A stretch of DNA of 64,000 nt from the NCBI RefSeq assembly GCF_000334155.1, contig NZ_ANNK01000169.1, positions 1-64,000 of the forward strand, given 5' to 3'. A program made the translations under genes and the position numbers. The first letter of the stretch is position 1, and each line of letters opens with the position of its first letter. Source of the stretch: Halalkalibacterium ligniniphilum. GTDB lineage: Bacteria; Bacillota; Bacilli; Bacillales; Bacillaceae_D. Shown piece by piece: positions 15,826 to 28,082 of this stretch. The notes beneath the pieces were generated by a model that was given only the letters and a program-made list of their open reading frames with translations, did not search any database and was not told the origin of the DNA.

Positions 15826-16335
15826 ATGAAATGGATTATTTGTTACTTAAATGAAAAGCTAGAAAGGATTTATTTAAAAAACCCGGAGCTGCCACAAATA
15901 AATGTTCACGTCTTTAGGCATACACATGCCAGTTTGTTGCTTGTAACTGGTGCTTCCATCAAAGATGTACAAGCCCGGCTCGGCCATACAGATATTCAAA
16001 CGAATAGGGTCATTCCTATTCATAAAAAGATACATCACTTAATTGAAGCTCGTATGGATCCAAACAATGAATACTTAGTTACCAATCACGAAAACCAAAA
16101 AATGAGTTACTATGTCTACTATCACGAAAGATGGAAAAAAGTTATGGAGCAATTAGAATTAGAGCATAGACCACACGATTGCAGACATACATTTGCTACG
16201 CTCATGGACAACGCAGGGGCAAATAAACTGTCTATCAAACGAATCATAGACCACGCCTCGAAAGACATCACAGACAAAGTCTATACACACAAGGATATTG
16301 AACAGCTGCTTATAGCGATAGATACGCTTGAATAA
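15826..16335 (+). pseudogene. chimeric remnant of two tyrosine recombinases
   Basis: The 169-codon frame joins parts of two integrases. Residues ~20-57 ('INVHVFRHTHASLL...GASIKDVQARLGHTDIQT') are box II of a Tn916/phage-type integrase, with HxxR and the H of 'GHTDIQT'. Residues ~58-169 ('RVIPIHKKIHHLIEAR...HDCRHTFATLM...VYTHKDIEQLLIAID') are the catalytic C-terminal part of a different integrase, with its own HxxR and the Tyr nucleophile in 'VYTH'. Neither has the N-terminal domains or box I Arg. Its 3' end is 144 bases from the right rpsI repeat, the usual place for an integrase beside its att site. It is unlikely to be active. Confidence 0.75.
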
Positions 16336-16359
16336 GCGGCTTTCTCTTTAAAAATCTTT

Positions 16360-16389
16360 GTATATTACCCGTATATTATGTGTATATTA
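16360..16389 (+). repeat. three GTATATTA repeats near the right att site
   Basis: GTATATTA occurs at 16360-16367, 16371-16378 and 16382-16389, spaced 11 bases apart. They lie between the integrase remnant and the rpsI repeat. That place and layout fit arm-type sites bound by the N-terminal domain of a tyrosine integrase, or Xis sites. Function inferred only. Confidence 0.45.
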
Positions 16390-16432
16390 CGTGTACGAAT
16401 TTGGACGATTTTACAGCACCTCATAAAATAGG

Positions 16433-16464
16433 AAAACCCCCAACCATAAGCGGTTGAGGGTTTT
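16433..16464 (-). terminator. present-day terminator of rplM-rpsI
   Basis: Stem AACCCTCAACCGC / GCGGTTG-type hairpin (CCCTCAACCG / GGTTGGGGG with loop CTTAT) and a T run on the minus strand, 16 bases past the rpsI stop. If the att interpretation is right, it was brought by the element and now replaces the original terminator at 10244-10281. Confidence 0.8.
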
Positions 16465-16479
16465 GGAAAACATAAAAAC

Positions 16480-16872
16480 TTATCGTTTTGAGAACTGAGG
16501 AGCACGACGGGCTGCTTTAAGACCGTATTTCTTACGTTCTTTCATACGAGCGTCACGAGTTAAGAAGCCAGCGCTCTTAAGTGCTGCACGGTTCTCAGGA
16601 TCGACTTGAAGAAGTGCACGAGCAACACCGTGACGGATTGCGCCCGCTTGTCCTGTGTAACCACCACCATTAACATTTACATGAACGTCATATTGACCTT
16701 CAATTCCTGTTTCAACAAGTGGTTGCTTAACAATAAGCTTTAACGTTTCAAGATTGAAATATTCGTCTAATTCACGACCGTTAATAACGATACGACCGTC
16801 GCCAGGCAATAGACGTACACGAGCAACTGAGTGCTTGCGGCGACCTGTACCGTAATATTGTACTTGTGCCAA
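16480..16872 (-). CDS. rpsI: 30S ribosomal protein S9
   Basis: 130 aa, full length. S9 sits in the 30S head, and its long C-terminal tail reaches the P-site tRNA anticodon, the last Arg of 'FSKR' touching the tRNA. The N-terminus '[18 protein letters not shown]' and the tail '...APQFSKR' are canonical. It forms a two-gene operon with rplM (19-base gap, GGAGG site). Its last ~57 bases are repeated at 10311-10368: an element inserted here and rebuilt the coding end, with only synonymous changes (AAA CGA versus AAG CGT for the last two codons). Confidence 0.97.
   Translation of the reverse strand: MAQVQYYGTGRRKHSVARVRLLPGDGRIVINGRELDEYFNLETLKLIVKQPLVETGIEGQYDVHVNVNGGGYTGQAGAIRHGVARALLQVDPENRAALKSAGFLTRDARMKERKKYGLKAARRAPQFSKR
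16487..16544. repeat. right attachment-site repeat inside rpsI
   Basis: Exact 50-base partner (16487-16536) of 10311-10360, plus seven of the next eight bases. Same orientation, 6.18 kb apart. It covers the last codons of rpsI. The two copies differ just outside the identical core, which places the strand exchange within the core. Confidence 0.88.
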
Positions 16873-16891
16873 AATAATACCCTCCTATCAA

Positions 16892-17329
16892 TTAGCCACG
16901 AAGTTCGTAAACTTCTGGTTTTTGTGCTTGATGTTTGTGTTCGCTACCAGCATATACATGAAGCTTCATGCCTTGCTTACGTCCCAGTGTATTCTTTGGA
17001 AGCATTCCTTTGATGGCAAGCTCTAACATACGCTCAGGCTTGTTAGCGCGCATGTCACCAGCTGTCGTTTGCTTCAATCCACCTGGATGACCGCTGTGAC
17101 GATAATAAATCTTATCGTTTAATTTGTTGCCAGTTAACTCAATTTTTTCTGCATTAATGACGATGACATGGTCACCTGTATCTACATGTGGAGTAAAAGT
17201 AGGCTTATGCTTCCCACGAAGAATCGATGCAACTTCAGAAGCAAGACGACCAAGAGTTTGGCCTTCAGCGTCTACTACATACCACTTACGCTCAACTTCA
17301 TTTGGCTTTGCCATATATGTTGTACGCAT
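16892..17329 (-). CDS. rplM: 50S ribosomal protein L13
   Basis: 145 aa, the usual length. L13 binds 23S rRNA domain II early in 50S assembly. Conserved segments '[19 protein letters not shown]' and '[19 protein letters not shown]' are visible. The start ATG at 17329 has an AGGAGGG site; an in-frame ATG five codons on is possible but less well spaced. First gene of the rplM-rpsI operon with its own strong promoter after truA. Confidence 0.96.
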   Translation of the reverse strand: MRTTYMAKPNEVERKWYVVDAEGQTLGRLASEVASILRGKHKPTFTPHVDTGDHVIVINAEKIELTGNKLNDKIYYRHSGHPGGLKQTTAGDMRANKPERMLELAIKGMLPKNTLGRKQGMKLHVYAGSEHKHQAQKPEVYELRG

Positions 17330-17334
17330 TAATT

Positions 17335-17440
17335 TTCCCTCCTAAGAAAAACGTTCACGTTCTTAACTTACTATTCAAGATATTAAACACGTCAATTGTA
17401 ACATTCCGTCACCCGGGGCTAGTGGGATCAGAATTACCAT
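17335..17440 (-). promoter_or_regulatory. candidate L13 autoregulatory leader
   Basis: About 100 bases of untranslated leader between the promoter at 17446-17474 and rplM. It holds a short repeat AACGTGAACGTT-type hairpin (~17348-17360) just before the ribosome-binding site. Firmicutes rplM genes often carry an 'L13 leader' that binds L13 and lowers expression. I recognise the position and the terminal hairpin but did not verify the full consensus fold. Confidence 0.45.
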
Positions 17441-17445
17441 CTAAC

Positions 17446-17474
17446 ATCATATAACATTGGAATACCAATGTCAA
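17446..17474 (-). promoter_or_regulatory. sigma-A promoter of rplM-rpsI
   Basis: -35 TTGACA (17469-17474), 17-base spacer, -10 TATGAT (17446-17451). The spacer contains the palindrome TTGGTATTCCAA. It lies in the gap between truA and rplM. Confidence 0.8.
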
Positions 17475-17558
17475 CAGCATGTTACACTAGGATTCGTTGT
17501 TTTAAAGAAAACCGATTCTCTTTTTTGATCTCACTGAAAGCAAGAGCTAAAAGGTTCC

Positions 17559-18311
17559 TCAATCAGCTGACTCGTCATAACTAACCGACCATAGTGTTAA
17601 TCCATGACCAGGTGCCGTCTTTCCAGCCATTGCTCGGTTCTTTTCTGCTAAAATGAAGGGAAGCTCCTTCGCCTCTCTTTTTCCAGCGCCGACCTCAAGA
17701 AGTGTTCCAACGATGATGCGCACCATATTGTAGAGAAAGCCGTTTCCAATCACTGAGAAGATAATTTCATTGTCTTCTTGCCAGACCTTCACGCTTTTTA
17801 CCGTTCGCACTTTGTTCTGTACCTCTGTTTTTGCAGCACAAAAGGAAGTGAAGTCATGTGTGCCTTCAAGATACTTAGCTGCTGCTTGAATGGCTTTTAT
17901 ATTTAATGGCGTCGGAACATGGTATGTCACCCTCCGCTTAAAAACATCCTCTTGAGGCTGTGCGAGCACCCGATAGCGGTACTCCTTCATTTTTGCTGAA
18001 AAACGGGCATGGAAATCCTTTGAGGTGCTTTTTGCGGCGAGAATTCGGACATCCTTTGGTAAGTGGACATTGATGGCTTGAGGCCATTTTGTTTCAGGAA
18101 TCGTTAAAGGTGTATCAAAATGGATCACCTGTCCTTGGGCATGGACGTTTGTATCGGTTCGTCCAGATGCCGTCACGCCGATCAATTGTCCCTTATGAAT
18201 GGTCGCAAGCGCCTTTTCTAGTACCGATTGTACCGTACGTTTATTCGGTTGTTTTTGATATCCAAAAAACTCTGTTCCTTCATAAGCGATCACACAACAA
18301 ATGCGTTCCAA
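17559..18311 (-). CDS. truA: tRNA pseudouridine(38-40) synthase TruA
   Basis: 250 aa. Converts uridines 38, 39 and 40 in the anticodon arm of many tRNAs to pseudouridine. The catalytic Asp lies in 'SGRTDTNVHAQGQV' (~51-60), the family signature; 'NGFLYNMVRIIVGTLLEVG' near residue 190 is also conserved. It follows ecfT by 18 bases and ends the long alpha-operon-linked transcript, as in B. subtilis. Confidence 0.95.
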   Translation of the reverse strand: MERICCVIAYEGTEFFGYQKQPNKRTVQSVLEKALATIHKGQLIGVTASGRTDTNVHAQGQVIHFDTPLTIPETKWPQAINVHLPKDVRILAAKSTSKDFHARFSAKMKEYRYRVLAQPQEDVFKRRVTYHVPTPLNIKAIQAAAKYLEGTHDFTSFCAAKTEVQNKVRTVKSVKVWQEDNEIIFSVIGNGFLYNMVRIIVGTLLEVGAGKREAKELPFILAEKNRAMAGKTAPGHGLTLWSVSYDESAD

Positions 18312-18329
18312 ATCAAACTCACCTTCTTT

Positions 18330-19127
18330 TTATGCCCGCAGTAAAAACAGGCCGACTCCAAATAGAAGAACAATGACAATTCCAGCCGTGTCTGCCCCTC
18401 TCCACTTCAGTTCCCGAAGCTTCGTTCGTCCTTCACCGCCGCGATATCCCCGCGCTTCCATTGCCAATGCTAACTCCTCCGCACGCTTGAATGCACTTAA
18501 AAACAAAGGAATGAGCAACGGAATCACTGCTTTAAATCGCTCCCGCAACGGTCCAGCTGTAAAATCAACACCCCTTGCCATTTGCGCCTTCATAATTTTT
18601 TCCGTTTCCTGTAAAAAGGTCGGGATAAATCGAAGGGCAATCGAGATCATAAGGGCAAGCTCATGAGTCGGGACCCCAAGGCGTTTTAATGGACCCAAAA
18701 GTGTTTCAAGCCCATCAGTCACTTGAATTGGCGTTGTTGTTAACGTAAGCAAAGACGTAATAATCACTAACGTTAACAAGCGTAATGAGATAAACACTCC
18801 ATTTATGATACCCGCTTCATGAATGGTAAACCCACCGATTGCAAACACAGCAGGTCCTTCCTTCGTCATGATAAGGTGGACAAGAAGTGTGATAAAAACG
18901 AGCCAAAAGATAGGTCTCATCCCTCGGTAGATAAAGGAAACAGGAACTCTTGATAAGAGCACTAAGATGATAGTAAAGGCAATGAGCATACTATAGCTGA
19001 CCCAGCTGTTTGCTAAGAAAATAATCGCAACAAGCAAAAAGATAGAAATGAGCTTTGACCGGGGATCCATATGGTGCAATGGTGAATTGGTTGGAACAAA
19101 CTGTCCGATAATAATGCTTTGAAACAT
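18330..19127 (-). CDS. ecfT: ECF transporter transmembrane component EcfT
   Basis: 265 aa with about six membrane helices. EcfT couples the two ATPases to exchangeable substrate-binding S components that bring in vitamins such as riboflavin, thiamine, biotin and folate. Both coupling-helix motifs are present: 'ARGVDFTAG' and '[14 protein letters not shown]' (A-R-G signatures). Its start ATG shares one base with the end of ecfA2. No S component is encoded nearby, as usual for group II ECF systems. Confidence 0.94.
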   Translation of the reverse strand: MFQSIIIGQFVPTNSPLHHMDPRSKLISIFLLVAIIFLANSWVSYSMLIAFTIILVLLSRVPVSFIYRGMRPIFWLVFITLLVHLIMTKEGPAVFAIGGFTIHEAGIINGVFISLRLLTLVIITSLLTLTTTPIQVTDGLETLLGPLKRLGVPTHELALMISIALRFIPTFLQETEKIMKAQMARGVDFTAGPLRERFKAVIPLLIPLFLSAFKRAEELALAMEARGYRGGEGRTKLRELKWRGADTAGIVIVLLFGVGLFLLRA

Positions 19128-19996
19128 TAGCGTGCTCCCCCTTCTTCAAGAAGCATCTTCATATAGTCAGCAAGCTCATCAACCGTAAACAAAGCAGGAA
19201 CATGCTCTAACTGAAATCGTTGCTTCACCGCTTGGAGAAAGCGGAGCGTGTTAGGTACATCTAAACCCAGCTCCTGCAGCATTTCCACATGGGTAAAAAC
19301 CGTTAAACGGTCACCTTGTGCTGCAACCTTCCCCTCATTCATCACGATAATATGATCGGCGTAGGCAGCAGCATCGGCCATGTTATGGGTTACAAGCACA
19401 GTGGTCATACCTTTTTCCTGATGAAGCTCATAGAACATCTTCATGATTGCACGCTGGCCAGCCGGGTCCAAGCCTGCCGTTGGTTCATCTAGAATGAGCA
19501 CACTTGGCTGAATGGCTAAAACGCCTGCGATGGCAACACGTCTCATCTGACCACCACTTAAATCGAAAGGAGACACTTCTAATAGGTCCTCTGAAAGTCC
19601 AACAAGGGGTAAGATTTCTTTAGCCCGCTTCAATGCCTTTTGTTCCGAGAGCCCGAAATTAATCGGTCCAAAGCAAATGTCTTTGGCAACCGTTTCTTCG
19701 AACAGCTGATGCTCCGGATACTGAAAGACAAGCCCTACTTTTCGGCGTAATTCCCGAAGCTCCTTCGGCTTCTTCCCAGCTTCAATTGTATGTTGGCCGA
19801 TCTTAATTTGACCGTGAGAGGGTTTGATCAACCCGTTGAAATGCTGAACGAGCGTCGACTTTCCAGATCCTGTATGACCAATAATCGCTGTATAAGAGCC
19901 CGATGGGATAGAAAGCGTAACATCCGATAAGGCAATCTTTTCAAACGGTGTCCCCTGCATATAACGATGCTCTAACTGTTTAACTTCAATGTCCAT
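19127..19996 (-). CDS. ecfA2: ECF transporter ATP-binding protein EcfA2
   Basis: 289 aa. Walker A 'GHTGSGKST' (~39-47), Q-loop '[12 protein letters not shown]', signature '[16 protein letters not shown]', Walker B '[13 protein letters not shown]' and 'LVTHNMAD'. The '[13 protein letters not shown]' stretch after the Q-loop is typical of the ECF class. Pairs with EcfA1 as a heterodimer under EcfT. Its 5' end overlaps ecfA1 by 25 bases and its 3' end touches ecfT. Confidence 0.94.
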   Translation of the reverse strand: MDIEVKQLEHRYMQGTPFEKIALSDVTLSIPSGSYTAIIGHTGSGKSTLVQHFNGLIKPSHGQIKIGQHTIEAGKKPKELRELRRKVGLVFQYPEHQLFEETVAKDICFGPINFGLSEQKALKRAKEILPLVGLSEDLLEVSPFDLSGGQMRRVAIAGVLAIQPSVLILDEPTAGLDPAGQRAIMKMFYELHQEKGMTTVLVTHNMADAAAYADHIIVMNEGKVAAQGDRLTVFTHVEMLQELGLDVPNTLRFLQAVKQRFQLEHVPALFTVDELADYMKMLLEEGGAR

Positions 19997-20820
19997 AATG
20001 CCTCGACCACCTCCCTTTCAGTTAAAAGTGATGGTCCAAGCTCAATTCCTCTTTCGGCAAGTGCTTCTTGAAGCTGAAAAGAGAAAGGGACGTCAAGTCC
20101 ATACACAGAAAGAACATCCTTGTTCTGAAATACCTCCTGAGGTGGTCCATCCATAGCGACTTGTCCTTGATCAAGGACGAGAACACGCTCTGCGCAAACG
20201 GCTTCTTCCACGTCATGAGTAATGGATAGGAGTGTGATTCCCCGCTCATGGAGCATCTGCATCGTCTTAAGAATATCCTTCCGGCCGCTTGGATCGAGCA
20301 TAGAGGTTGCTTCATCAAAAATGATAACCTCTGGTTCAATGGCAAGAATTCCTGCAATTGCAACACGTTGCTTTTGTCCCCCTGATAATCGATGTGGTTC
20401 CTGTTCAAGCAATTCGTCGATTCCAACCAGCTTAGCTACTGTTTCAATCCGTTCAAGCATCAAGTCTCGGGAAAAACCCCTATTTTCCATCCCAAACGCC
20501 AGGTCGTCTCGTACTTTTGTCGCAACAAATTGATGCTCAGGATTTTGAAATACCATCCCTACTCGATTACGAATTGCCCATCTCTCTTCTTCATCTAGAA
20601 TGGACAACGCATCAAACGTAATACTGCCTTCTGTTGGAAGCAAAAGACCGTTCATAAGCTTTGCCATCGTTGATTTTCCTGAACCATTTGGGCCAACGAC
20701 AGAAACCCACTGTCCTTTTTCAATGTGAAGGTCCATACCTTTAATGACTTGTTTTTCTGTCCCTTCATAGTGAAAGGTTACATTTTGAAAGGAAAATCCT
20801 TGTCCCATTCCATCACCCAC
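19972..20820 (-). CDS. ecfA1: ECF transporter ATP-binding protein EcfA1
   Basis: 282 aa. Walker A 'GPNGSGKST', Q-loop 'QNPEHQFVATKVRDD', signature 'LSGGQKQRVAIAGILA', Walker B 'VIIFDEATSMLDP'. The Walker B Glu and the 'EATSMLD' variant are the normal EcfA1 form. Separated from rplQ by a terminator (20923-20979), so partial read-through or a local promoter must drive it. An ATG at 20820 with GGTG nearby is used; 'MGQGFSF' five codons on is a possible alternative start. Confidence 0.93.
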   Translation of the reverse strand: MGDGMGQGFSFQNVTFHYEGTEKQVIKGMDLHIEKGQWVSVVGPNGSGKSTMAKLMNGLLLPTEGSITFDALSILDEEERWAIRNRVGMVFQNPEHQFVATKVRDDLAFGMENRGFSRDLMLERIETVAKLVGIDELLEQEPHRLSGGQKQRVAIAGILAIEPEVIIFDEATSMLDPSGRKDILKTMQMLHERGITLLSITHDVEEAVCAERVLVLDQGQVAMDGPPQEVFQNKDVLSVYGLDVPFSFQLQEALAERGIELGPSLLTEREVVEALWTLKLNS

Positions 20821-20922
20821 CTATGGTCTTCTCCCGACGTCTTTTTTGTCCATTTATACAACAAAATAACTTTCTAAGCTGCCTTGTCCTTACCCTCTCA
20901 CTCCATTTTTCTCGATAAAAAC

Positions 20923-20979
20923 AAAAAAGGGCTCCAGAGTCAGAGCGTATAACTTGCTCAGATCCTGTCCTGCCCTTTG
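20923..20979 (-). terminator. terminator after rplQ
   Basis: Outer arms AAAGGGC and GCCCTTTTTT with an internal stem around GATCTGAGCAAG/ACGCTCTGACTC, then a T run on the minus strand. It closes the S10-spc-alpha ribosomal gene cluster before the ECF genes. Confidence 0.75.
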
Positions 20980-21016
20980 TCGCCTCATATCTTGACTCTC
21001 TTATTTAGACATCAAC

Positions 21017-21379
21017 TTATACAAGCTCGATAATCACCATTGGTGCTCCGTCTCCACGACGTGGACCAATTTTAAGAATACGAGTGTATCCACCTTGACG
21101 GTCTTCATAACGTGTCGCAATATCAGAGAATAGCTTTTGGATTGCGTCTTGACCAGACTCCTCATCCGCCACTTCTCTACGAATGAATGCCGCAGCTTGA
21201 CGACGAGCATGCAAGTCACCACGCTTACCAAGCGTAATCATTTTTTCTACGATTGAACGCAACTCTTTTGCTTTTGCTTCAGTTGTTTCAATTCTCTCGT
21301 TGATGATAAGGTCAGTAGCTAAATCACGGAACAATGCCTTACGAGCAGCACTGTCACGACCTAATTTTGCATATGCCAT
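21017..21379 (-). CDS. rplQ: 50S ribosomal protein L17
   Basis: 120 aa, the Gram-positive length. L17 lies near the polypeptide tunnel exit of the 50S. '[21 protein letters not shown]' and '[15 protein letters not shown]'-like stretches are canonical, as is the tail '[17 protein letters not shown]'. Last gene of the alpha operon, 127 bases after rpoA, followed by a terminator. The ATG at 21379 has a GGAGGG site. Confidence 0.97.
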   Translation of the reverse strand: MAYAKLGRDSAARKALFRDLATDLIINERIETTEAKAKELRSIVEKMITLGKRGDLHARRQAAAFIRREVADEESGQDAIQKLFSDIATRYEDRQGGYTRILKIGPRRGDGAPMVIIELV

Positions 21380-21505
21380 GTTCGTTTTCCCTCCTTTGTA
21401 ACGTATTCTGCCTCAGAACAAAAAAGCAGAACCTGCTTACATGAAAAATTCATCTTTAAACACAATAAAAATGAAAGGGTTCAAGGAAAGTATGTCCAAG
21501 CCCGC

Positions 21506-22450
21506 CTATTCTTCTTTACGAAGACCTAGTCCAAGCTCACCAAGCTTCTCTTGTACTTCTTCCAAAGATTTACGCCCAAGGTTCCGTACTTTCATCATGT
21601 CTTCTTCTGTTTTTTGCGTTAACTCTTGCACCGTATTAATGCCAGCACGCTTTAAACAGTTATAAGAACGGACGGAAAGATCAAGCTCCTCAATCGTCAT
21701 TTCAAGGACTTTTTCTTTCTGATCCTCTTCTTTTTCAACCATGATTTCAGCATTTTGCGCTTGGTCCGTTAAGCCAACAAAAATATTCAAGTGCTCCGTA
21801 AGGATTTTCGCACCTAAAGAAACTGCTTCTTCAGGCCGGATACTTCCGTCAGTCCAAACATCAAGGGTTAGTTTATCATAGTTAGTTACTTGGCCGACAC
21901 GCGTATTTTCCACTTGGTAATTCACACGTGATACTGGTGTGTAGATCGAGTCAATCGGAAGAACGCCAATTGGTTGATCATCATTCTTATTTCCTTCAGC
22001 AAGAACATATCCGCGTCCACGCTTTGCGACAAGACGCATGTGGAGATGAGCCCCCTTAGTCAATGTTGCAATATGAAGGTCAGGATTTAACACATCTACA
22101 TCACTATCGTGAGTTAAATCACCAGCCGTTACTACGCCTTCACCCTGGAAATCTATTTCAAGCGTTTTTTCTTCATCTGAATAGATTTTTAACGCTAGCT
22201 TCTTTAAGTTTAAAATGATCGTCGTGACATCTTCTACAACGCCTTCAATCGTCGAGAATTCATGCAACACACCATCAATTTGAACAGAAGTTACGGCAGC
22301 GCCAGGAAGTGAGGAGAGAAGAATACGACGTAAGGAGTTCCCTAAAGTTGTCCCATATCCACGCTCTAGTGGCTCAATGATAAATTTTCCATATTTAGCG
22401 TCTTCGCTAATCTCAATCGTTTCAATATTTGGCTTTTCGATTTCAATCAT
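21506..22450 (-). CDS. rpoA: RNA polymerase alpha subunit
   Basis: 314 aa. The N-terminal domain (~1-230) dimerises and nucleates polymerase assembly ('[27 protein letters not shown]'). A charged linker ('[14 protein letters not shown]') leads to the C-terminal domain (~245-314) with the helix-hairpin-helix '[30 protein letters not shown]' that binds UP elements and activators. Lies 166 bases after rpsK, so a promoter or leader could sit in that gap, though none is clear. AGGAGGG site before the ATG. Confidence 0.98.
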   Translation of the reverse strand: MIEIEKPNIETIEISEDAKYGKFIIEPLERGYGTTLGNSLRRILLSSLPGAAVTSVQIDGVLHEFSTIEGVVEDVTTIILNLKKLALKIYSDEEKTLEIDFQGEGVVTAGDLTHDSDVDVLNPDLHIATLTKGAHLHMRLVAKRGRGYVLAEGNKNDDQPIGVLPIDSIYTPVSRVNYQVENTRVGQVTNYDKLTLDVWTDGSIRPEEAVSLGAKILTEHLNIFVGLTDQAQNAEIMVEKEEDQKEKVLEMTIEELDLSVRSYNCLKRAGINTVQELTQKTEEDMMKVRNLGRKSLEEVQEKLGELGLGLRKEE

Positions 22451-22616
22451 TAAACAAACCCTCCTTCAAAACGTCGAACTCCGGTAGACTGCCAGGAAAG
22501 CCTAACCGGAATTCCCCATTAGGCCGTTCCCAACCGTTTCACCTTTTTGCCAACCTGGATAAACTCGTCTTACCCATTATTGACACTTTCAGGAAATCTA
22601 TACAATGATTGATTTC

Positions 22617-23009
22617 TTACACTCTACGACGTTTTGGCGGACGGCAGCCGTTATGAGGAACAGGAGTGACATCTTTAATCATGTTCACTTCGAGTCCAAC
22701 AGCTTGCAATGAACGAATCGCAGCTTCACGACCAGCACCAGGGCCTTTTACAGATACTTCGATTGTCTTCATGCCATGCTCCATTGCAGCCTTTGCAGCC
22801 GTTTCAGCAGCCATTTGCGCAGCAAATGGTGTGGACTTACGAGAACCTTTGAATCCTAATGCACCCGCACTAGCCCAAGAGATTGCGTTACCGTGAACAT
22901 CTGTGATTGTCACAATCGTGTTGTTAAATGTAGAACGAATGTGTGCTACACCAGACTCAACGTTTTTACGTTGACGACGCTTTGGACGAGTATTCGTTTT
23001 CTTAGCCAT
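22617..23009 (-). CDS. rpsK: 30S ribosomal protein S11
   Basis: 130 aa. S11 is on the 30S platform near the mRNA exit and helps shape the E site. Typical are the basic N-terminus '[18 protein letters not shown]', '[15 protein letters not shown]' and the tail '[15 protein letters not shown]'. 21 bases after rpsM, with a GGGAGG site. Confidence 0.97.
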   Translation of the reverse strand: MAKKTNTRPKRRQRKNVESGVAHIRSTFNNTIVTITDVHGNAISWASAGALGFKGSRKSTPFAAQMAAETAAKAAMEHGMKTIEVSVKGPGAGREAAIRSLQAVGLEVNMIKDVTPVPHNGCRPPKRRRV

Positions 23010-23030
23010 GTTTTATGCTACCTCCCTTAC

Positions 23031-23396
23031 TTATTTCTTCTTATTCGCTACTGTACGACGAGGACCTTTGCGCGTACGAGCATTGTTTTTAGAGTTTTGA
23101 CCACGAACTGGTAAACCGCGACGATGACGAATGCCACGATAAGAACCAATTTCGATTAGACGCTTGATATTCAATGAAACTTCACGACGAAGGTCACCTT
23201 CAACCTTGTATCCTTCAATGACTTCACGAATACGGCCTAATTCTTCTTCTGTTAAATCACGAACGCGCGTATTTTCAGAAACGTTCGCTTTTTCTAGGAT
23301 CTCAGCAGCTTTTGCTTTACCGACTCCGTAAATGTAAGTTAATGAGATTACGACTCGCTTATCACGAGGAATATCGACACCTGCAACACGTGCCAT
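23031..23396 (-). CDS. rpsM: 30S ribosomal protein S13
   Basis: 121 aa. S13 in the 30S head makes bridges to the 50S and its C-terminal tail touches P-site tRNA. The helix-hairpin-helix '[19 protein letters not shown]' and the basic tail '[23 protein letters not shown]' segment are canonical. Follows rpmJ with a ~20-base gap and GGAGG site. Confidence 0.97.
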   Translation of the reverse strand: MARVAGVDIPRDKRVVISLTYIYGVGKAKAAEILEKANVSENTRVRDLTEEELGRIREVIEGYKVEGDLRREVSLNIKRLIEIGSYRGIRHRRGLPVRGQNSKNNARTRKGPRRTVANKKK

Positions 23397-23418
23397 GCAC
23401 TAAACACCTCCTTGAATG

Positions 23419-23538
<120 letters not shown>

Positions 23539-23628
23539 TTACCTCCTTGATAATACGGAGTGCCTCATTCGTTATTTTTATTACGAAATACGAATATCCT
23601 TCTCAGACATTCGTCCTTAAGTGACCTC

Positions 23629-23847
23629 TTACTTGTATCGATACGTGATTCTTCCACGAGTTAAATCATAAGGTGATAGCTCAACGGTTACTTTATCTCC
23701 TGGTAAAATTCGAATGAAATGCATGCGAATTTTTCCAGAAACATGAGCTAAAATTTTATGACCATTCTCAAGTTCAACACGGAACATTGCATTTGGAAGG
23801 GGTTCAATAACCGTTCCTTCCACTTCAATTACGTCTTCCTTGGCCAT
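23629..23847 (-). CDS. infA: translation initiation factor IF-1
   Basis: 72 aa, single OB-fold. IF-1 binds the 30S A site during initiation and aids IF-2 and IF-3. '[21 protein letters not shown]' and '[26 protein letters not shown]' segments are canonical. About 96 bases before rpmJ, with a good AGGAGG site. The 268 bases upstream to map hold no gene, although in some bacilli a small KOW-domain gene lies there. Confidence 0.97.
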   Translation of the reverse strand: MAKEDVIEVEGTVIEPLPNAMFRVELENGHKILAHVSGKIRMHFIRILPGDKVTVELSPYDLTRGRITYRYK

Positions 23848-24115
23848 GAATGCTCCTCCTTCCTTCAGTAAATCAGAACTCTATTGAAAACCTGGTGATC
23901 GCGACCCTTCCCATTCTGCTTGTAACCACCCTGTTATTTCAAAGCAGAAGCAAGCGACGGATGAAAGATATGCAAGCTGTTCAGGTATTATGCTTTTCAC
24001 TCAGATAATTAGCGAAATGAATAACACGTTTAATCATACCATTAAACTAGTCTTGATCTCGACCTTTATCATTCGGATCACTCTTAGCCCAGTGTTATCC
24101 CACTGTCATTACCTT

Positions 24116-26886
<2,771 letters not shown>

Positions 26887-26887
<1 letters not shown>

Positions 26888-27327
26888 TAAATCACCTCAG
26901 TTTTCCCGCCAGCTGCTTCGATTGCCTCAACTGCACTAGCAGAAAACTTGTTAGCTTTTACAGTTAAGTTCTTTTCGAGCTTACCATTACCAAGAATCTT
27001 AATGCCATCCTTGACGTTCTTCACGACACCTGTTTCGATAAGAAGTTCAGGAGTTACCTCTGTTCCATCTTCAAAACGGTTAAGTGTTTCAAGATTTACA
27101 AGCGAGAACACCTTACGTGTAGGATTCGTGAAACCACGTTTTGGTAACCGACGGTATAATGGGTTTTGACCCCCTTCAAATCCAAGACGAACACCGCCAC
27201 CTGAACGAGCGTTTTGCCCTTTATGTCCTTTACCAGCCGTTTTTCCGTTTCCAGATCCAATACCACGCCCTACGCGGTTACGCACTTTACGAGATCCTTC
27301 TGCAGGCTTCAACTCATGAAGTTTCAT
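26887..27327 (-). CDS. rplO: 50S ribosomal protein L15
   Basis: 146 aa. L15 contacts 23S domains II, IV and V and is needed for late 50S assembly. The N-terminal Gly/Arg/Lys-rich '[21 protein letters not shown]' region, a long unstructured rRNA-binding arm, and '[17 protein letters not shown]' are typical. AGGAGG site before the ATG; one-base overlap with secY. Confidence 0.97.
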
Positions 27328-27358
27328 GTTGACACCTCCTCATGTATAAATTGATCGA

Positions 27359-27547
27359 TTATGCTTCGATTTCTTTAACTGTTAACAAATGTGATACTTT
27401 GTTGATCATCCCACGAATCGCTGCATTATCTTCCTGTACAACTGTTTGGTGCATTTTACGCAAACCAAGTGTTTTTACCGTTACACGTTGGTTTTCTGGA
27501 CGACCAATCAGACTACGAGTGAGGGTAATTTCTAATTTCTTAGCCAT
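27359..27547 (-). CDS. rpmD: 50S ribosomal protein L30
   Basis: 62 aa, the short bacterial form. L30 binds 23S rRNA domain II near 5S. '[23 protein letters not shown]' and '[14 protein letters not shown]' are canonical. Between rpsE (13 bases) and rplO (31 bases). Confidence 0.95.
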   Translation of the reverse strand: MAKKLEITLTRSLIGRPENQRVTVKTLGLRKMHQTVVQEDNAAIRGMINKVSHLLTVKEIEA

Positions 27548-27560
27548 TTGGTTTCCCTCC

Positions 27561-28061
27561 TTATCCTAACAGTTCTTCCACAGTTTTACCGCGAAGTTTT
27601 GCAACTTCCTCAGCACGCTTTAATTCTTTAAGGCCTTGCATTGTAGCACGAACCATGTTGATAGGGTTGTTTGAGCCTAAAGATTTTGAAAGGATATCGC
27701 CGACACCAGCAAGATCAAGAACCGCACGAACCGGTCCACCAGCAATAACCCCTGTACCTTCAGAAGCTGGCTTAAGTAGTACTCGACCTGCTCCAAAGTG
27801 TCCAATAATTTCGTGTGGAATCGTTGTTCCAACAACTGGTACCTCAACAAGGTTTTTCTTCGCATCTTCTACCGCTTTACGGATTGCCTCAGGAACTTCC
27901 TGTGCTTTACCCATACCGAATCCAACATGGCCGTTTTTATCGCCAACAACAACCAATGCAGCAAAACGGAAACGACGTCCACCTTTTACGACCTTTGCTA
28001 CACGATTGACGGCAACAACTTTCTCTTCAAGTTCCAACGTATTAGGGTCAATACGACGCAT
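27561..28061 (-). CDS. rpsE: 30S ribosomal protein S5
   Basis: 166 aa. S5 lies at the mRNA entry site and takes part in decoding accuracy; substitutions in its N-terminal loop can give spectinomycin resistance. That loop '[16 protein letters not shown]' is wild type here (Val-Lys-Gly-Gly intact). The C-terminal domain shows '[21 protein letters not shown]'. GGAGGG site before the ATG; 21 bases after rplR. Confidence 0.97.
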   Translation of the reverse strand: MRRIDPNTLELEEKVVAVNRVAKVVKGGRRFRFAALVVVGDKNGHVGFGMGKAQEVPEAIRKAVEDAKKNLVEVPVVGTTIPHEIIGHFGAGRVLLKPASEGTGVIAGGPVRAVLDLAGVGDILSKSLGSNNPINMVRATMQGLKELKRAEEVAKLRGKTVEELLG

Positions 28062-28082
28062 TCGTTTTCCCTCCTTTGTTCA

